Assembly (NCBI GenBank): GCA_947491475.1
Contig: CANLKN010000016.1
Coordinates: forward strand, 1-50,507
Length of the DNA stretch: 50,507 bases
DNA from: Akkermansiaceae bacterium
Lineage (GTDB): Bacteria; Verrucomicrobiota; Verrucomicrobiia; Verrucomicrobiales; Akkermansiaceae
Direction: 5' to 3'
Shown: one piece after another, positions 23,924-33,672 of the stretch
Numbering within the stretch: position 1 is the stretch's first letter
Layout of the letters: the number at the start of each line of letters is the position of its first letter
Notes under the pieces: model-generated
What the model was told of the DNA's origin: nothing
Seen by the model: the letters and a program-made list of their open reading frames with translations, nothing else
The model's database searches: none
Program-made: the position numbers and the translations under genes

Positions 23924-25240
23924 CTAACGGTCCAGCAGTGCGAATTTCAGCTCCGCCTCGGAGACCACCTCGCCATTGACCAGGCAGCGGCAACGGGTCT
24001 GGCCGATCGAACCGCGCATCTTGATGATTTCCGTTTCAATGAATAGCGTGTCGCCGGGAAGCACCGGCTTGCGCCACTTGACGTGGTCCGCACTCATGAA
24101 ATAGCCGATTTTTCCGGTGTTTTCCGGTTTGCGCAGCATCAGCACCGAGGAAACCTGGGCCATCGCCTCAAGTTGCAGCACGCCGGGCATGATCGGATGG
24201 CCGGGAAAATGACCGGGGAAGTATGGCTCGTTGATGGTGACGTTCTTCACGCCTGTGCACTTGCTCTCGCTGAGGCAATCGACGATGCGGTCCACCATCA
24301 GGAAAGGATAGCGGTGTGGCAGGATGCGCAGCACTTCATTGATGTCCAGGACGCTCTCGCCGGTGGGAAGAATCACTTCAGCCGGCACCATCGAGCGCAT
24401 CCGCAGATACTCGGACTTGAGTTTGGCGGCCATCTTGGTGTTCGGCCCGTGGCCGGGCTTCACGGCGATCACGTGACCGAGGATGCGCACGCCGGCGAGC
24501 ATCAGGTCGCCGATGATGTCCAGTGCCTTGTGCCGCGCGAATTCATTGGTAAAACGCATCGGCTCCTTGGACATGATTTCATTGCCTCGGATCACCACCG
24601 CGCTTTCCAGCGAGCCACCCTTGATCAGGCCTTTTTCCAACAGCGGCTTCACATCCTCATAGTAAACAAAAGTGCGGGCGGCGCAGATCTCCTTCTCATA
24701 GGACTCCGGAGTGACCTCGCTGGAGAAATACTGGGTGAAACGTCCTTCAGGCCCCACATTGGTGACCGAGACCTTGAAGGTCTTGCATGGCACGATGGTG
24801 ATGATGCTGCCGTCCGGCGTTTCCTGGTGAATTGGCTCGCGGATCTCCCACACGCGGCGCGGTGCAGACTGGGACACGATGCTCACGCGCTTGATCATTT
24901 CCACGAATGGCCGCGCCGAACCGTCGCCGATGGGCGGTTCGTTGGCGTCCATTTCGATGAGCGCGTTGTCCACGCCCATGCCGGTGAGGGCGGAAATGAT
25001 GTGCTCCACTGTGTGCACCTTCACCGAGCCCTCCGCCAGGGTGGTGGCGCGCTCGACAGTCTGCACTTTGTCCACGTCAGCATTGATGAACGGTTGGTCT
25101 GGCAGGTCGATCCGTCGGAATTTGAAGCCATGCCCCTCGGCTGCTGGTTTGAGTGTGAGCGTCACCTTTTCCCCGGTGTGCAGGGAGGTTCCTTCCAAGG
25201 TGGCGGCGGCGGCAAGTGTGTGCTGAAGGACGAGGGACAT
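23924..25240 (-). CDS. Bifunctional LpxC-FabZ fusion
   Basis: A 438-residue fusion of two lipid enzymes. Residues 1-285: LpxC, the zinc deacetylase of UDP-3-O-acyl-GlcNAc, first committed step of lipid A synthesis; zinc ligands are in K-V-H-T-V-E-H and [11 protein letters not shown]. Residues about 295-438: FabZ 3-hydroxyacyl-ACP dehydratase with [11 protein letters not shown] and the catalytic stretch [18 protein letters not shown]. Both active sites look intact. The fusion is known from Bacteroidota and related phyla and supports a Gram-negative PVC-type host. The gene stands alone on the minus strand. Confidence 0.95.
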   Translation of the reverse strand: MSLVLQHTLAAAATLEGTSLHTGEKVTLTLKPAAEGHGFKFRRIDLPDQPFINADVDKVQTVERATTLAEGSVKVHTVEHIISALTGMGVDNALIEMDANEPPIGDGSARPFVEMIKRVSIVSQSAPRRVWEIREPIHQETPDGSIITIVPCKTFKVSVTNVGPEGRFTQYFSSEVTPESYEKEICAARTFVYYEDVKPLLEKGLIKGGSLESAVVIRGNEIMSKEPMRFTNEFARHKALDIIGDLMLAGVRILGHVIAVKPGHGPNTKMAAKLKSEYLRMRSMVPAEVILPTGESVLDINEVLRILPHRYPFLMVDRIVDCLSESKCTGVKNVTINEPYFPGHFPGHPIMPGVLQLEAMAQVSSVLMLRKPENTGKIGYFMSADHVKWRKPVLPGDTLFIETEIIKMRGSIGQTRCRCLVNGEVVSEAELKFALLDR

Positions 25241-25415
25241 GTGCCACAGGCTTGTTTTTTACCCGCCGGGGATCAAGCCGGAATCATCGGGGCCCGAGTG
25301 ATGTTTTGAAAACGCGATCAACCGTCACGAAATGCCTGCTGCACTGCTTTCCCGCACAACGGGAATTTTCCGCGTGACGGACCGGGGGGGGCATGTAGAA
25401 CCGCCGCAGCGGATT

Positions 25416-26411
25416 ATGGCGGGCAAATTAACTTACCAACAAGCCGGGGTGGATACGCGCAAGGCGGCCGCCATCGTGGGTGACATCGGCAGCCACGTGC
25501 GCAGAACCCAGCAAACCCGCAAATTGTGGGGCGCATTCGGGCTTTTCGCGGCGTGCTATGATCTCAGCTCTTACAAGGAACCGGTGATCGTCACCGGCTG
25601 CGATGGAGTCGGCACCAAGCTGGAACTGCTGCTGGAGCACGATTTGCTCGAAACCGCCGGCAAGGACTTGGTGGCGATGAGCGTAAACGACATCCTCACG
25701 ACCGGCGGCGAGGCGCTGCTGTTTCTCGACTACATCGGCATCGCCGCGCTGCATGAGGAGAAAATCACCCGCCTGATTTCCGGCATGGCGGATTATCTGG
25801 AAGCCTGCGATTGCATTCTGGCAGGCGGCGAAACCGCCGAAATGCCCGGCATCGTCCCTGTGGACGTGATCGAACTCTCCGGTTTCTGCATCGGCTGCGC
25901 CGAGAAACCCGATCTCATCGATCCGACCACCGTGGCCGTGGGCGACGTGTTGATCGGCTATGCCTCGGACAGCATCCACGCCAACGGTTGGTCGCTGGTG
26001 CGCCGGGTGCTGCGCGAGTTTCCCGGCGAGGTGACCGACGACGAACTCGCCGCCTGGCTCAAGCCGACCCGCCTTTACCATGATGTGACGCGCAATTTGA
26101 AAAAATCCGGCATCAAACCCAAGGCGATGGCGCACATCACCGGCGGTGGCCTGCCTGAAAATCTCGAACGCCTGTTCCGCGGCATGGGGGCCGATCTGGA
26201 AATCCCGCGCTGGGAACTTCCGGGCATCGATAAACTGCTTTCCCACGTGGACGCGCAGGACCGCTTCCATACTTTCAACATGGGCATCGGCTGGGTGGCA
26301 ATCGTCGCCGAGGCGCATGTGGAGGCCGCGCTCAAGGCCGGGCCCGGCGGCCACGTGATCGGACGAATGGTCTCAGAAGTGGGTGTGCGCGTCCGGGTAT
26401 CCGGCGAGTGA
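25416..26411 (+). CDS. purM: Phosphoribosylformylglycinamidine cyclo-ligase
   Basis: A 331-residue AIR synthetase (FGAM plus ATP to AIR, step five of purine synthesis). Signature segments are Y-Q-Q-A-G-V-D near residue 7, V-T-G-C-D-G-V-G-T-K-L near 52, M-S-V-N-D-I near 80, L-A-G-G-E-T-A-E-M-P-G near 130 and H-I-T-G-G-G-L-P-E-N near 235. The ATG at 25416 gives the normal N-terminus (M-A-G-K-L-T-Y-Q-Q). An upstream in-frame ATG at 25332 would add 28 unconserved residues. It is followed by a repeat-filled gap and the purF-like gene, so purine genes are paired here. Confidence 0.95.
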   Translation: MAGKLTYQQAGVDTRKAAAIVGDIGSHVRRTQQTRKLWGAFGLFAACYDLSSYKEPVIVTGCDGVGTKLELLLEHDLLETAGKDLVAMSVNDILTTGGEALLFLDYIGIAALHEEKITRLISGMADYLEACDCILAGGETAEMPGIVPVDVIELSGFCIGCAEKPDLIDPTTVAVGDVLIGYASDSIHANGWSLVRRVLREFPGEVTDDELAAWLKPTRLYHDVTRNLKKSGIKPKAMAHITGGGLPENLERLFRGMGADLEIPRWELPGIDKLLSHVDAQDRFHTFNMGIGWVAIVAEAHVEAALKAGPGGHVIGRMVSEVGVRVRVSGE

Positions 26412-26428
26412 TTCCATGAGAAAATTTC

Positions 26429-26559
26429 AACCACGGATACACACCGATGAACACGGAATTTAAGAGTTTTCCAGAAATTGACTTAAAATCATCCGGAAGC
26501 ACTGGAAGATGGATGCAATATTTTGAATATCCGTGTCCATCCGAGTTTAACTGTGGTTT
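26429..26559. repeat. Long imperfect inverted repeat, ACCACGGAT family
   Basis: Left arm 26429-26459 begins AACCACGGATACACACCG. Right arm 26528-26559 ends GAGTTTAACTGTGGTT and is its imperfect reverse complement over about 30 nt. The outer bases are shared with the element at 4442-4542. The AT-rich centre has no gene. The whole element occupies the purM to purF-like gap. Confidence 0.7.
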
Positions 26560-26597
26560 ATTTCATCTCTTAGGATGACCCTCCAGCTTCAGCCAAC

Positions 26598-28523
26598 ATG
26601 AGCGATTTCCTCAAACACGAATGCGGGATCGCGGCGGTGCGGCTGCGCAAGCCTCTCGCCTATTATTACGACCGCTACGGCACCTGCTTGTGGGGGCTCA
26701 ACAAGCTGTTCCTGCTGATGGAAAAGCAGCACAACCGCGGCCAGGACGGCACCGGCATTGGTTGTGTGAAGCTCAACATGCCGATGGGCCAACCCTACGT
26801 TTATCGCCGGCGCGGCATTGAAAAGGACGCGCTGGCCGAGATTTTCCGCAAGGAAATCAAAAACTTCTTCAAGATGTCGCGCAAGGGCATCATGGATCAC
26901 AAGGAGCCCGAAAGCGTGAAACGCCACTTTGATTTCGGCGGTGAAATCCTCGTCGGCCATCTGCGCTACGGCACTTCCGGCGAGTTCGACGAAGGCTCGT
27001 GCCATCCCTATCTGCGCCGCAGCAACTGGCCCACCCGCACACTCATGGTCATGGGCAACTTCAACATGACCAACGCCGCCGAGCTCAACGAAGTGCTCAT
27101 CAACCGCGGCCAGCACCCGGTTTTCGGCACCGACACCCAGACCGTGCTCGAGGAAATCGGCTACCATCTCGATGAACACCACACCGATCTCTACCGCCAA
27201 CTCCGCGATCAGGGTGTGCCCGGTGCGGAAATGCCGGGAAAAATCTCCGCCGCGCTCGATGTGCCGCGGCTCGTCGCCGAATCCGCTGCTTCATGGGATG
27301 GTGGCTACGCGATTTGCGGTGCGATTGGCAACGGCGACATGTTCGTGATGCGCGACCCCCGCGGCATCCGGCCCTGCCACATGCTCATCACTGATGAAGT
27401 GATCGCCTTCGCCTCGGAGCGCGTGCCGCTGATGACCGTCTTCGAAGTGGAAGCCTCCGATATCAAAGCCGTCGATCCCGGCTCGATCATCACCATCAAG
27501 GCCGACGGCACCATGTCCGACACCGCCTTTGCGCCGCCGCAACGTTTCACTCCCTGCTCGTTCGAGAAAATCTATTTCTCGCGTGGCAATGATCCCCTCA
27601 TCTACCGCGAGCGCAAGGCAATGGGTGCGGCACTCGTTTCCCAAGTGGTCGATTCCATCGGCGGCGCTTATGACAAAACCATCTTCTCGTTCATCCCCAA
27701 CACCGCCGAGACCGCCTACTACGGCCTGATGGATGGCCTGCGCCTGCACCGCCGCCAGGAAGTGCGTGCCGCCATTCTCAAGGCCGCGGAAACCGGAAAC
27801 ATCACACCCGATTTGTTAGATGACCTGATCCTGCGCAACTGGCCGCAGGGCGAAAAGGTCGCCCACAAGGACATCAAGATGCGCACCTTCATTTCCCAGG
27901 AAAAAGGCCGCAACCAACTGGTGTCCCACGTCTATGACATCACTTACGGCGTGGTTTATCCCGGCGATTTCCTCGTCGCACTCGATGACTCGATTGTCCG
28001 CGGCACCACCCTCAAGCAGTCGATTCTTAAAATCCTCGCACGCGCCAAGCCCGCCAAGATCGTCGTTTGCTCCACCGCCCCGCAGATTCGCTACCCGGAT
28101 TGTTATGGCATCGACATGTCCGAGCTCGGCAAGTTCATCGCCTTCCAGGCCGCGATTGCCCTCCACCGCCGCGCTGGCCGGCAGTGGTTGCTGGATGAAA
28201 TCCACGATCAATGCCGTGCAGAGCTCAAGCTCCCCGCCGCCGATCGCCGCAACCGCGTGCAGAGGGTTTATGAAGCCTTCACCAACGAAGAAATTTCCGC
28301 CGAGATCAGCAGCATGGTTTATCCGGAGCACATCGACTGGGGCGGTGAAGTCCAAGTGATTTTCCAAACCATTGAAAACCTGCACGCCGCGATCAAGGGA
28401 GCCTGCGGCGACTGGTATTTCACCGGCGACTACCCCACGCCCGGCGGCTACTCGATGGTCAACCTTGCCTACATCCGCTGGTATGAGGGTGTGGGCGGCC
28501 GCAGCTACGATCTGCCGCTCTAA
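26598..28523 (+). CDS. purF: PurF-like amidophosphoribosyltransferase, extended form
   Basis: A 641-residue glutamine PRPP amidotransferase homolog, long for the family (usually about 470-510). The N-terminal Ntn glutaminase domain has its nucleophile Cys at residue 9 (K-H-E-C-G-I-A-A-V), so a short propeptide must be cleaved, then H-N-R-G-Q-D-G-T-G and H-L-R-Y-G-T-S-G. The C-terminal phosphoribosyltransferase half has the PRPP loop V-A-L-D-D-S-I-V-R-G-T-T near residue 460. Extra segments lie around residues 80-110 and in the last 100 residues. It makes phosphoribosylamine, the first purine step. Neighbour purM supports this, though a related amidotransferase role cannot be excluded. Confidence 0.85.
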   Translation: MSDFLKHECGIAAVRLRKPLAYYYDRYGTCLWGLNKLFLLMEKQHNRGQDGTGIGCVKLNMPMGQPYVYRRRGIEKDALAEIFRKEIKNFFKMSRKGIMDHKEPESVKRHFDFGGEILVGHLRYGTSGEFDEGSCHPYLRRSNWPTRTLMVMGNFNMTNAAELNEVLINRGQHPVFGTDTQTVLEEIGYHLDEHHTDLYRQLRDQGVPGAEMPGKISAALDVPRLVAESAASWDGGYAICGAIGNGDMFVMRDPRGIRPCHMLITDEVIAFASERVPLMTVFEVEASDIKAVDPGSIITIKADGTMSDTAFAPPQRFTPCSFEKIYFSRGNDPLIYRERKAMGAALVSQVVDSIGGAYDKTIFSFIPNTAETAYYGLMDGLRLHRRQEVRAAILKAAETGNITPDLLDDLILRNWPQGEKVAHKDIKMRTFISQEKGRNQLVSHVYDITYGVVYPGDFLVALDDSIVRGTTLKQSILKILARAKPAKIVVCSTAPQIRYPDCYGIDMSELGKFIAFQAAIALHRRAGRQWLLDEIHDQCRAELKLPAADRRNRVQRVYEAFTNEEISAEISSMVYPEHIDWGGEVQVIFQTIENLHAAIKGACGDWYFTGDYPTPGGYSMVNLAYIRWYEGVGGRSYDLPL

Positions 28524-28540
28524 CCAAACTGCGGCCGGCG

Positions 28541-29752
28541 ATGAAGGAACTCCTTGAGGAACTCGAACGCTGGGGTGCGGATGTGATTTTCGGCCACGCC
28601 AAGGGGTTCCGCGCCTCGCTCGCGCGCTTCCTGATGTGGACGCTCTCCGGCATCTTCCGCATCCTCGTGCAACTCCGCCTCTGGCGCTACCGCAGCGGAT
28701 GGAAACCCCAGCATCACCTCGGCTGCCAGGTGGTAGCGATCGGAAACATCACCGTGGGCGGCACCGGCAAGACCCCGGTGGTGGAATTGCTTGCACGTTC
28801 CCTGCGCGATCAGGGTCGCAGCGTGGCCATCCTCTCGCGCGGCTACAAAAGCCGGAAACTCGACCGCCCGCAGCGCTGGCGCGATGCCAAGGGCCGCCCG
28901 ATTCCCGCCGAGCGCATGCCCAAGGTGGTCTCCACCGGCGAGGCGTTGCTGCTCGATTCCAAGTTTGCCGGCGACGAGCCATTCATGCTCGCCCGCAATC
29001 TCGACGGCGTCTCGGTGGTGGTGGACAAAAACCGCGTCAAGGGCGGGCTCTTCGCCATCGAACACCTCGCCGCCAACACCTTGCTGCTCGACGACGGCAT
29101 GCAGTATCTGGATCTCGCCCATGGCATCGACATCGTGCTGGTGGATGCCGGTTCGCCCTTCGGCACCGGCTCGCTGCTGCCACGTGGCACCCTGCGCGAG
29201 CCGCCGAAAAATTTGCGCCGCGCGAGTTATATCCTGCTCACCAAGTGCGACGGCAGTTCCAATGATGAGTTGATCGCGCGCATCCGGAGATATAACAAAA
29301 CTGCGGAGATCATCGAGTGCGCCCACGGGCCGATCCATCTGGAAAACGTCTTCACCCGCGAGAGGCAGCCGCTGGATTTCCTGAAAGACAAATGGGTGGG
29401 AGCCATCAGCGCCATCGCCGTGCCCGAGGCCTTCGAGGGCTCGCTGCAACAACTCGGCGCGCGTGTGGAAATCCGCCGCCGTTTTTCAGATCACCATCGT
29501 TTCACCCGCAAGGACGTGGACAAGTTCATGCAGCGCTGCGTCGAGCGTGACATGCAATTGATCCTCACCACCGAAAAGGACGCCGTGCGCTTCCCCCGCC
29601 CTTCTTCGATGGATGTGCCGGTGTTTTTCCTGCGCATCGAAGTGGAGATCCTCAAAGGCCTCGAAATCTGGGACGACCTGATCCGCCGGCTATGCCAACC
29701 CGAGCCGGCCTTCGAATCAGTGCTGCGCAACCGCCACGCTTACCGCATCTGA
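28541..29752 (+). CDS. lpxK: Tetraacyldisaccharide 4'-kinase
   Basis: A 403-residue lipid A kinase that phosphorylates the 4' position of the tetraacyldisaccharide at the inner membrane face. An N-terminal hydrophobic helix (about residues 25-45) anchors it. The Walker A motif is [12 protein letters not shown] near 68, followed by [16 protein letters not shown] near 180 is the usual D-D-G-x-Q motif. The C-terminus (T-T-E-K-D-A-V-R-F) is typical. It starts 17 nt after the purF-like gene and is likely cotranscribed. With lpxC it confirms an outer membrane. Confidence 0.93.
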   Translation: MKELLEELERWGADVIFGHAKGFRASLARFLMWTLSGIFRILVQLRLWRYRSGWKPQHHLGCQVVAIGNITVGGTGKTPVVELLARSLRDQGRSVAILSRGYKSRKLDRPQRWRDAKGRPIPAERMPKVVSTGEALLLDSKFAGDEPFMLARNLDGVSVVVDKNRVKGGLFAIEHLAANTLLLDDGMQYLDLAHGIDIVLVDAGSPFGTGSLLPRGTLREPPKNLRRASYILLTKCDGSSNDELIARIRRYNKTAEIIECAHGPIHLENVFTRERQPLDFLKDKWVGAISAIAVPEAFEGSLQQLGARVEIRRRFSDHHRFTRKDVDKFMQRCVERDMQLILTTEKDAVRFPRPSSMDVPVFFLRIEVEILKGLEIWDDLIRRLCQPEPAFESVLRNRHAYRI

Positions 29753-29903
29753 CACGCTGATTGAAGACAGCGCTGGCGGGCAGTGTGAACAACAATCACT
29801 CAAGATGGATTTCAAATTGGATGAGCGCTCTGGGAGGGCGTGCAGGAAATGCATTTTGAGCCGGAGCTTGCACCCTGCCTTGGTAAGACCAAACTTTTCT
29901 CGC

Positions 29904-30839
29904 ATGACCAGCCACACCGCGCCCCTCACATCCGCACAGGTGGAGAAACTCCGCCGGGCGCTGGAAAATCAAGGTTATGATTTCGAAACCAAGCCCCATG
30001 CGCTGTTCTCCGCACGCAAGGGCAAATTGAACGTCACCGTCTATCAGAAAGGCCCGAAAGTGCTGGTCCAGGGAAAAGACACGGAGGACTTCATCCGCTT
30101 CACGCTCGAGCCCGAAGTGCTCGGCGAGGCGCGCCTCGGTTATGAGGAAATCCACGAACCGGAAATGTTTGCGCCGCACTTCGGCATCGATGAAAGCGGC
30201 AAGGGTGACTACTTCGGCCCCTTGGTGATCGCCGGGGTTTTCACCGATGCCACAATCACCCGCAGTCTGATGGCAGCAGGCATCATGGACTCCAAGCGCG
30301 TGACCAGCGCCGCACGCATCCGCCAACTCGCCGCCGCCATTCGCGCGACGCCCGGTTGCACGGCGGAAGTCGTTTCCATCGGCCCGGAACGCTACAACGA
30401 AATGCACGCCTCGTTTCGCAATCTCAACCGGCTGCTCGCATGGGGCCATGCACGGGTGATCGAGAAACTCGCCGCCGCCCGGCCGGATTGCCCGCGCGCG
30501 CTCAGCGACCAGTTCGCGCGGCCGGAAGTCCTCCAGCGCGCACTGCGAGAGAAAGGTCTCACCCTTCAACTCGAGCAACGCACCAAGGGTGAATCCGATA
30601 CCGCCGTGGCCGCTGCATCCATCCTCGCGCGCGAACGCTTTGTCGATTGGATGGATAAAACATCATCCGCATGTGGTCTGAAACTACCGCTCGGCGCTTC
30701 CGCCGAAGTAATGAAGGCCGCTCGCGAGTTGGTCGCACTGCATGGAAGTGAGTCCCTCTGCAAGGTGGCAAAACTCCATTTCCGCACTACTGGGGAAGTG
30801 CTCGGCACGGCCGGCCAGCCTGCGGATGGTGACACGTAA
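29904..30839 (+). CDS. rnhC: Ribonuclease HIII
   Basis: A 311-residue type 2 RNase H of the HIII branch. The N-terminal TBP-like substrate-binding domain (residues about 8-75, with F-E-T-K-P-H-A-L-F-S-A-R-K-G-K) precedes a catalytic domain starting H-F-G-I-D-E-S-G-K-G-D-Y-F-G-P, where D-E are metal ligands, followed by D-S-K-R-V. It removes RNA from RNA/DNA hybrids. ATG 29904 (M-T-S-H-T-A) is chosen. RNase HIII is known from Firmicutes and chlamydia/verrucomicrobia relatives, consistent with the proposed host. Confidence 0.92.
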   Translation: MTSHTAPLTSAQVEKLRRALENQGYDFETKPHALFSARKGKLNVTVYQKGPKVLVQGKDTEDFIRFTLEPEVLGEARLGYEEIHEPEMFAPHFGIDESGKGDYFGPLVIAGVFTDATITRSLMAAGIMDSKRVTSAARIRQLAAAIRATPGCTAEVVSIGPERYNEMHASFRNLNRLLAWGHARVIEKLAAARPDCPRALSDQFARPEVLQRALREKGLTLQLEQRTKGESDTAVAAASILARERFVDWMDKTSSACGLKLPLGASAEVMKAARELVALHGSESLCKVAKLHFRTTGEVLGTAGQPADGDT

Positions 30840-30935
30840 GCCCTTGCAAATTAGTCGATTTTTGACGCGACAAACCCGCTTGTGCCGTTATTCAATCCGC
30901 CCGTAATCTGATCGCCCTCCAAACCGCCCCTTACC

Positions 30936-31280
30936 ATGAAAACCATCACCAAACGCGAACTCTCCATCAAAATCACCGATCGACTCGGCGCGAATGGTCA
31001 CGAAATCACCCAACAGGTCGTGCTCGAAGTGATTCAGACTCTCATCGAGGAAGTCACCGAATCGCTTGCCAAGGGCGATAATGTGGTAATGCGGAATTTC
31101 GGCGCGTTCCAAGTGCGTGAAATGAAAGCCAAGATCGGCCGCAATCCCAAGAACCCCGGTAAGGACGTCCCCATCCCGGCCCGTGCCGCCGTCAAGTTCA
31201 AGCCCGGCAAGGAGATGAGGGAAAAGGTAGCCACCACCCTCGGAGTCATCCGCGAGAATCACAAAAAGACGAAAAAGTAA
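30936..31280 (+). CDS. HU/IHF-family DNA-binding protein
   Basis: A 114-residue DNA-bending protein of the HU/IHF fold: an N-terminal helical pair (T-K-R-E-L-S-I-K-I-T-D-R-L), the arm region with G-R-N-P-K-N-P-G-K-D-V-P-I-P, and F-K-P-G-K-E-M-R-E-K-V. A basic tail of about 15 residues (ending K-K-T-K-K) is added. The central N-F-G-A-F-Q-V-R motif is canonical. Subunit partner and whether it behaves as HU or IHF cannot be told. A 96-nt leader separates it from rnhC, so it likely has its own promoter. Confidence 0.92.
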   Translation: MKTITKRELSIKITDRLGANGHEITQQVVLEVIQTLIEEVTESLAKGDNVVMRNFGAFQVREMKAKIGRNPKNPGKDVPIPARAAVKFKPGKEMREKVATTLGVIRENHKKTKK

Positions 31281-31298
31281 CCCGTGGCGGCGGCGCGA

Positions 31299-31330
31299 AC
31301 ATCGAACGTCCAACATCGAATGTCGAATTG
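31299..31330. repeat. Tandem ACATCGAA-type repeat
   Basis: Degenerate direct copies of A-C-A-T-C-G-A-A and A-T-G-T-C-G-A-A lie between the HU-like gene and the RlpA-like gene. They are also inverted with respect to each other. One copy contains the ATG proposed for the next gene. Confidence 0.5.
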
Positions 31331-31862
31331 GACCATTTGGTGGAATCGTAATTTGAGAAACGTCCGCCGGCTTCGTTATCCCGTATTGGCGCTGACCTTG
31401 CTGCTGGCCTCTTGCAGCTCGCGCCCCGGTGGATACAGCGGCTACATGACCCGCTCTTACACCGTGCGCGGCCAAGACTACCAACCGATGTCTGTGGATG
31501 CCGCGCTGGGTCACAAGGAAACCGGCATTTGCTCATGGTATAACGAATCCAAATGGTTCGGCCTCAAACGCGGCAATACCTCACTCGGTGAAAAAGTCAT
31601 GCCATGGCACCTTACCGGCGCACACAAAACCCTGCCCTTGCCCGCTCTCGTCAAGGTCACCAATCTGGAAAACGGCAAGTCTGTCAAACTCCGCATCAAC
31701 GACCGTGGCCCGTTCATCGCAGGCCGTCATCTCGATGTCACTCCACGCGCCGCAAAGAAACTCGGTTTCTACGAAAAAGGCCTCACCACCACCCGCCTCG
31801 AAGTAATCTCTGTCGGCGACGGCCGATACAAGCGAAGGAAGCGCGGTTGGTGGTTTTTCTAG
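31320..31862 (+). CDS. RlpA-like lipoprotein (double-psi beta-barrel)
   Basis: A product of about 180 residues. A signal peptide ends in the lipobox L-L-A-S-C-S-S, so the mature protein is a lipoprotein. The core is the RlpA double-psi barrel: G-I-C-S-W-Y-N-E-S, L-G-E-K-V-M-P-W-H, L-V-K-V-T-N-L-E-N-G-K, the R-I-N-D-R-G-P-F motif and L-D-V-T-P-R-A-A-K-K-L. RlpA proteins cleave naked peptidoglycan strands at septa. No SPOR domain is present, so substrate targeting is unclear. The start is uncertain: ATG 31320 lies in a repeat, and a TTG about 30 nt later would still include the signal peptide. Confidence 0.82.
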   Translation: MSNWTIWWNRNLRNVRRLRYPVLALTLLLASCSSRPGGYSGYMTRSYTVRGQDYQPMSVDAALGHKETGICSWYNESKWFGLKRGNTSLGEKVMPWHLTGAHKTLPLPALVKVTNLENGKSVKLRINDRGPFIAGRHLDVTPRAAKKLGFYEKGLTTTRLEVISVGDGRYKRRKRGWWFF

Positions 31863-31929
31863 TCCGTATCCTACTGTATGGTTACGGCCCAAGCGCTGCC
31901 AGGCCCCTCGGTGGGAGCAGCATGCGCGG

Positions 31930-33336
31930 TCACTCCTCGTGTTTTCCGTCTGCACCAGCGGACTCTTCCGTGGTGAGTTTGCGGAAATGAATCTGGCCGA
32001 CGCGGCGACCGTCGGTGCTGGTGACGCGCGCCTCGTAGCTGAGGATTTTGAGCGTCTCGCCGACTTCCGGGAAGCGCCCAAGCTGCTGGGTGATATAGCC
32101 GCCGACGGTGGTGACTTCGCCGCTCTCCAACACGAGATCGGTCACATGACCGCCGAGGTCGTTGAGCGTCATGGTGCCCTCGACCACGAATTCATCCGTA
32201 TTGACGCGGGTGAAGGCAGAGCGCTCGTTGTCGAACTCATCCTGAATGTCGCCGACGAGTTCTTCGATGATGTTATCGAGGAAAACCACACCGACGGGTG
32301 TGCCGAATTCATCGACGGCCAGCGCGAGGTGTGCGTGCTCGCGGAGGAAGAACTTGAGCAGCGTGTCGAGCGGCATCGTGTCCGGCACGATCTTGAGCTC
32401 GCGCTTGATGCGCATGAGGTCCGGGTCCGGATCGTTGATGAGCTTGAAGAGATCCTTGATGTGGATCAGGCCGATCGAGTTGTCGAGGTGCCCCTTGACG
32501 AGTGGAAAACGGGTGTGCTTGCTGCGCAGGGCGATCTCCAGGGTTTTGTCAAACGGCTCGTCGGCATCGAGAACGATCACGTTGTTGCGCGGCGTCATCA
32601 CGTCGCGCACCCAGAGTTCGTTCAGACCGAGCGCATTGATGAGGATTTCGCGTTCGGTCTCGGTGACTTCCTGGGAGGCACCGCTCTGGGTGACGAGCAC
32701 GGCGAGCTCGGCGGCCGAGTGGCTGTGCTCGCTTTCGCTCACCGGGTCCAGGTTGAAGAACACCTTGAGCAGCTTGTTGGCGGTGCCGTTGAGCACGATG
32801 ATGGCCCAGTGTGCGGCGCGATAGAACGCATGCAGCGGGCCGGCCAGCAGCAAGGTGGTGGAAACCGAACGGCGGATGGCGATGGACTTGGGCATCAGCT
32901 CGCCGATTACCACGTGCAGGAAGGTGAAGGAAACGATGGCCAGCGAGAAGGAGATGAGTTTCACCCACCACACCGAGATGCCGGTATTGAGCAGGACGGG
33001 AGAGAGCAGTGCGGCAACGAATGGCTCGCCTAGGAAACCCAGCGCCAGCGAGGCGATGGTGATGCCCAGTTGGTTGGCGGAGAGGTAGCTGTCCAGATGG
33101 TTCACCACGTGCAGCGCGGTCTTGATTTTCGGCGAGCCGGCTTTTCCCTCGGCCTCAAGCTGGCTCGGCCGGACCTTCACGATGGCGAATTCCGAAGCGA
33201 CGAAAAAGGCATTGAGCAGCAGGAAGAAAACAATGCCTGCGATATAGAGTAGCGCTTTGCCAAGCGACGGAAATTCTGTCGGCGGATTGGGCGAAACGGA
33301 TGCGAGAACATCCAGGCTGTGCAATAAAGTCATCAT
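31930..33336 (-). CDS. CNNM/CorC-family membrane protein (HlyC/CorC, DUF21 and CBS domains)
   Basis: A 468-residue protein. Three to four N-terminal helices form the CNNM (DUF21) transmembrane domain (residues about 25-215, with L-L-N-A-F-F-V-A-S-E-F-A-I-V). A pair of CBS domains follows (V-M-T-P-R-N-N-V near 245; A-V-D-E-F-G-T-P-V-G-V-V near 370), then a C-terminal CorC_HlyC domain. The family is linked to Mg2+/Co2+ efflux and some members are annotated as hemolysins. All domains are complete. The gene heads a minus-strand block and is 12 nt downstream of an FmdB-like gene. Confidence 0.9.
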   Translation of the reverse strand: MMTLLHSLDVLASVSPNPPTEFPSLGKALLYIAGIVFFLLLNAFFVASEFAIVKVRPSQLEAEGKAGSPKIKTALHVVNHLDSYLSANQLGITIASLALGFLGEPFVAALLSPVLLNTGISVWWVKLISFSLAIVSFTFLHVVIGELMPKSIAIRRSVSTTLLLAGPLHAFYRAAHWAIIVLNGTANKLLKVFFNLDPVSESEHSHSAAELAVLVTQSGASQEVTETEREILINALGLNELWVRDVMTPRNNVIVLDADEPFDKTLEIALRSKHTRFPLVKGHLDNSIGLIHIKDLFKLINDPDPDLMRIKRELKIVPDTMPLDTLLKFFLREHAHLALAVDEFGTPVGVVFLDNIIEELVGDIQDEFDNERSAFTRVNTDEFVVEGTMTLNDLGGHVTDLVLESGEVTTVGGYITQQLGRFPEVGETLKILSYEARVTSTDGRRVGQIHFRKLTTEESAGADGKHEE

Positions 33337-33348
33337 CGAATCATGGGA

Positions 33349-33609
33349 TCAGAGTTTTTCATAAACGCCCTGATCGCGTCTTTCGAGCACGGTGAAGCCC
33401 GCTTTTTTGGCGTCGCTCACCGAGAGCGGCTTGGTGACCTGCGGTGTGTTGACACGCGAGATCACCTTTTTGACCGGGTTCTTGCACAGCGGGCAGACCA
33501 GCAAGGGGCTGCGGTCCACGGGACGCCTGAGTTCGAATCCCCGTGCGCAGATTCGGCACGAATGCTCTGGATCTTCGGGGGCTTCGGAAACGTATTCGTA
33601 AATCGGCAT
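33349..33609 (-). CDS. FmdB-type zinc-ribbon protein
   Basis: An 86-residue protein opening M-P-I-Y-E-Y, the common start of the FmdB/zinc-ribbon family. It has two cysteine pairs, C-R-I-C near residue 18 and C-P-L-C near 39, forming the ribbon. The tail is basic and then mixed. Family members are thought to be regulators or chaperone-like proteins; no specific target is evident. It lies between rpsN and the CNNM gene, all on the minus strand. Confidence 0.85.
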   Translation of the reverse strand: MPIYEYVSEAPEDPEHSCRICARGFELRRPVDRSPLLVCPLCKNPVKKVISRVNTPQVTKPLSVSDAKKAGFTVLERRDQGVYEKL

Positions 33610-33672
33610 GAGAAAGGCGCGGGTCGGGAAATTTCCGCCCCACGCCTGAAATGAGCGGATGCTGTGCCAACT

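Noticed and set aside
24083..25309. Long plus-strand reading frame opposite lpxC-fabZ
   Set aside because: Antisense shadow in a GC-rich gene; its His/Asp-rich content mirrors the codon bias of the true gene.
30840..30935. TTGACG upstream of the HU-like gene as a sigma-70 -35 box
   Set aside because: The next TATTCA-like hexamer is about 20 nt away, too far for a normal spacer, so the promoter could not be assigned.
31939..33033. Long plus-strand reading frame opposite the CNNM gene
   Set aside because: It lies antisense to a complete, well-conserved membrane-protein gene and has low-complexity E/D/G composition; no start signal or family match.
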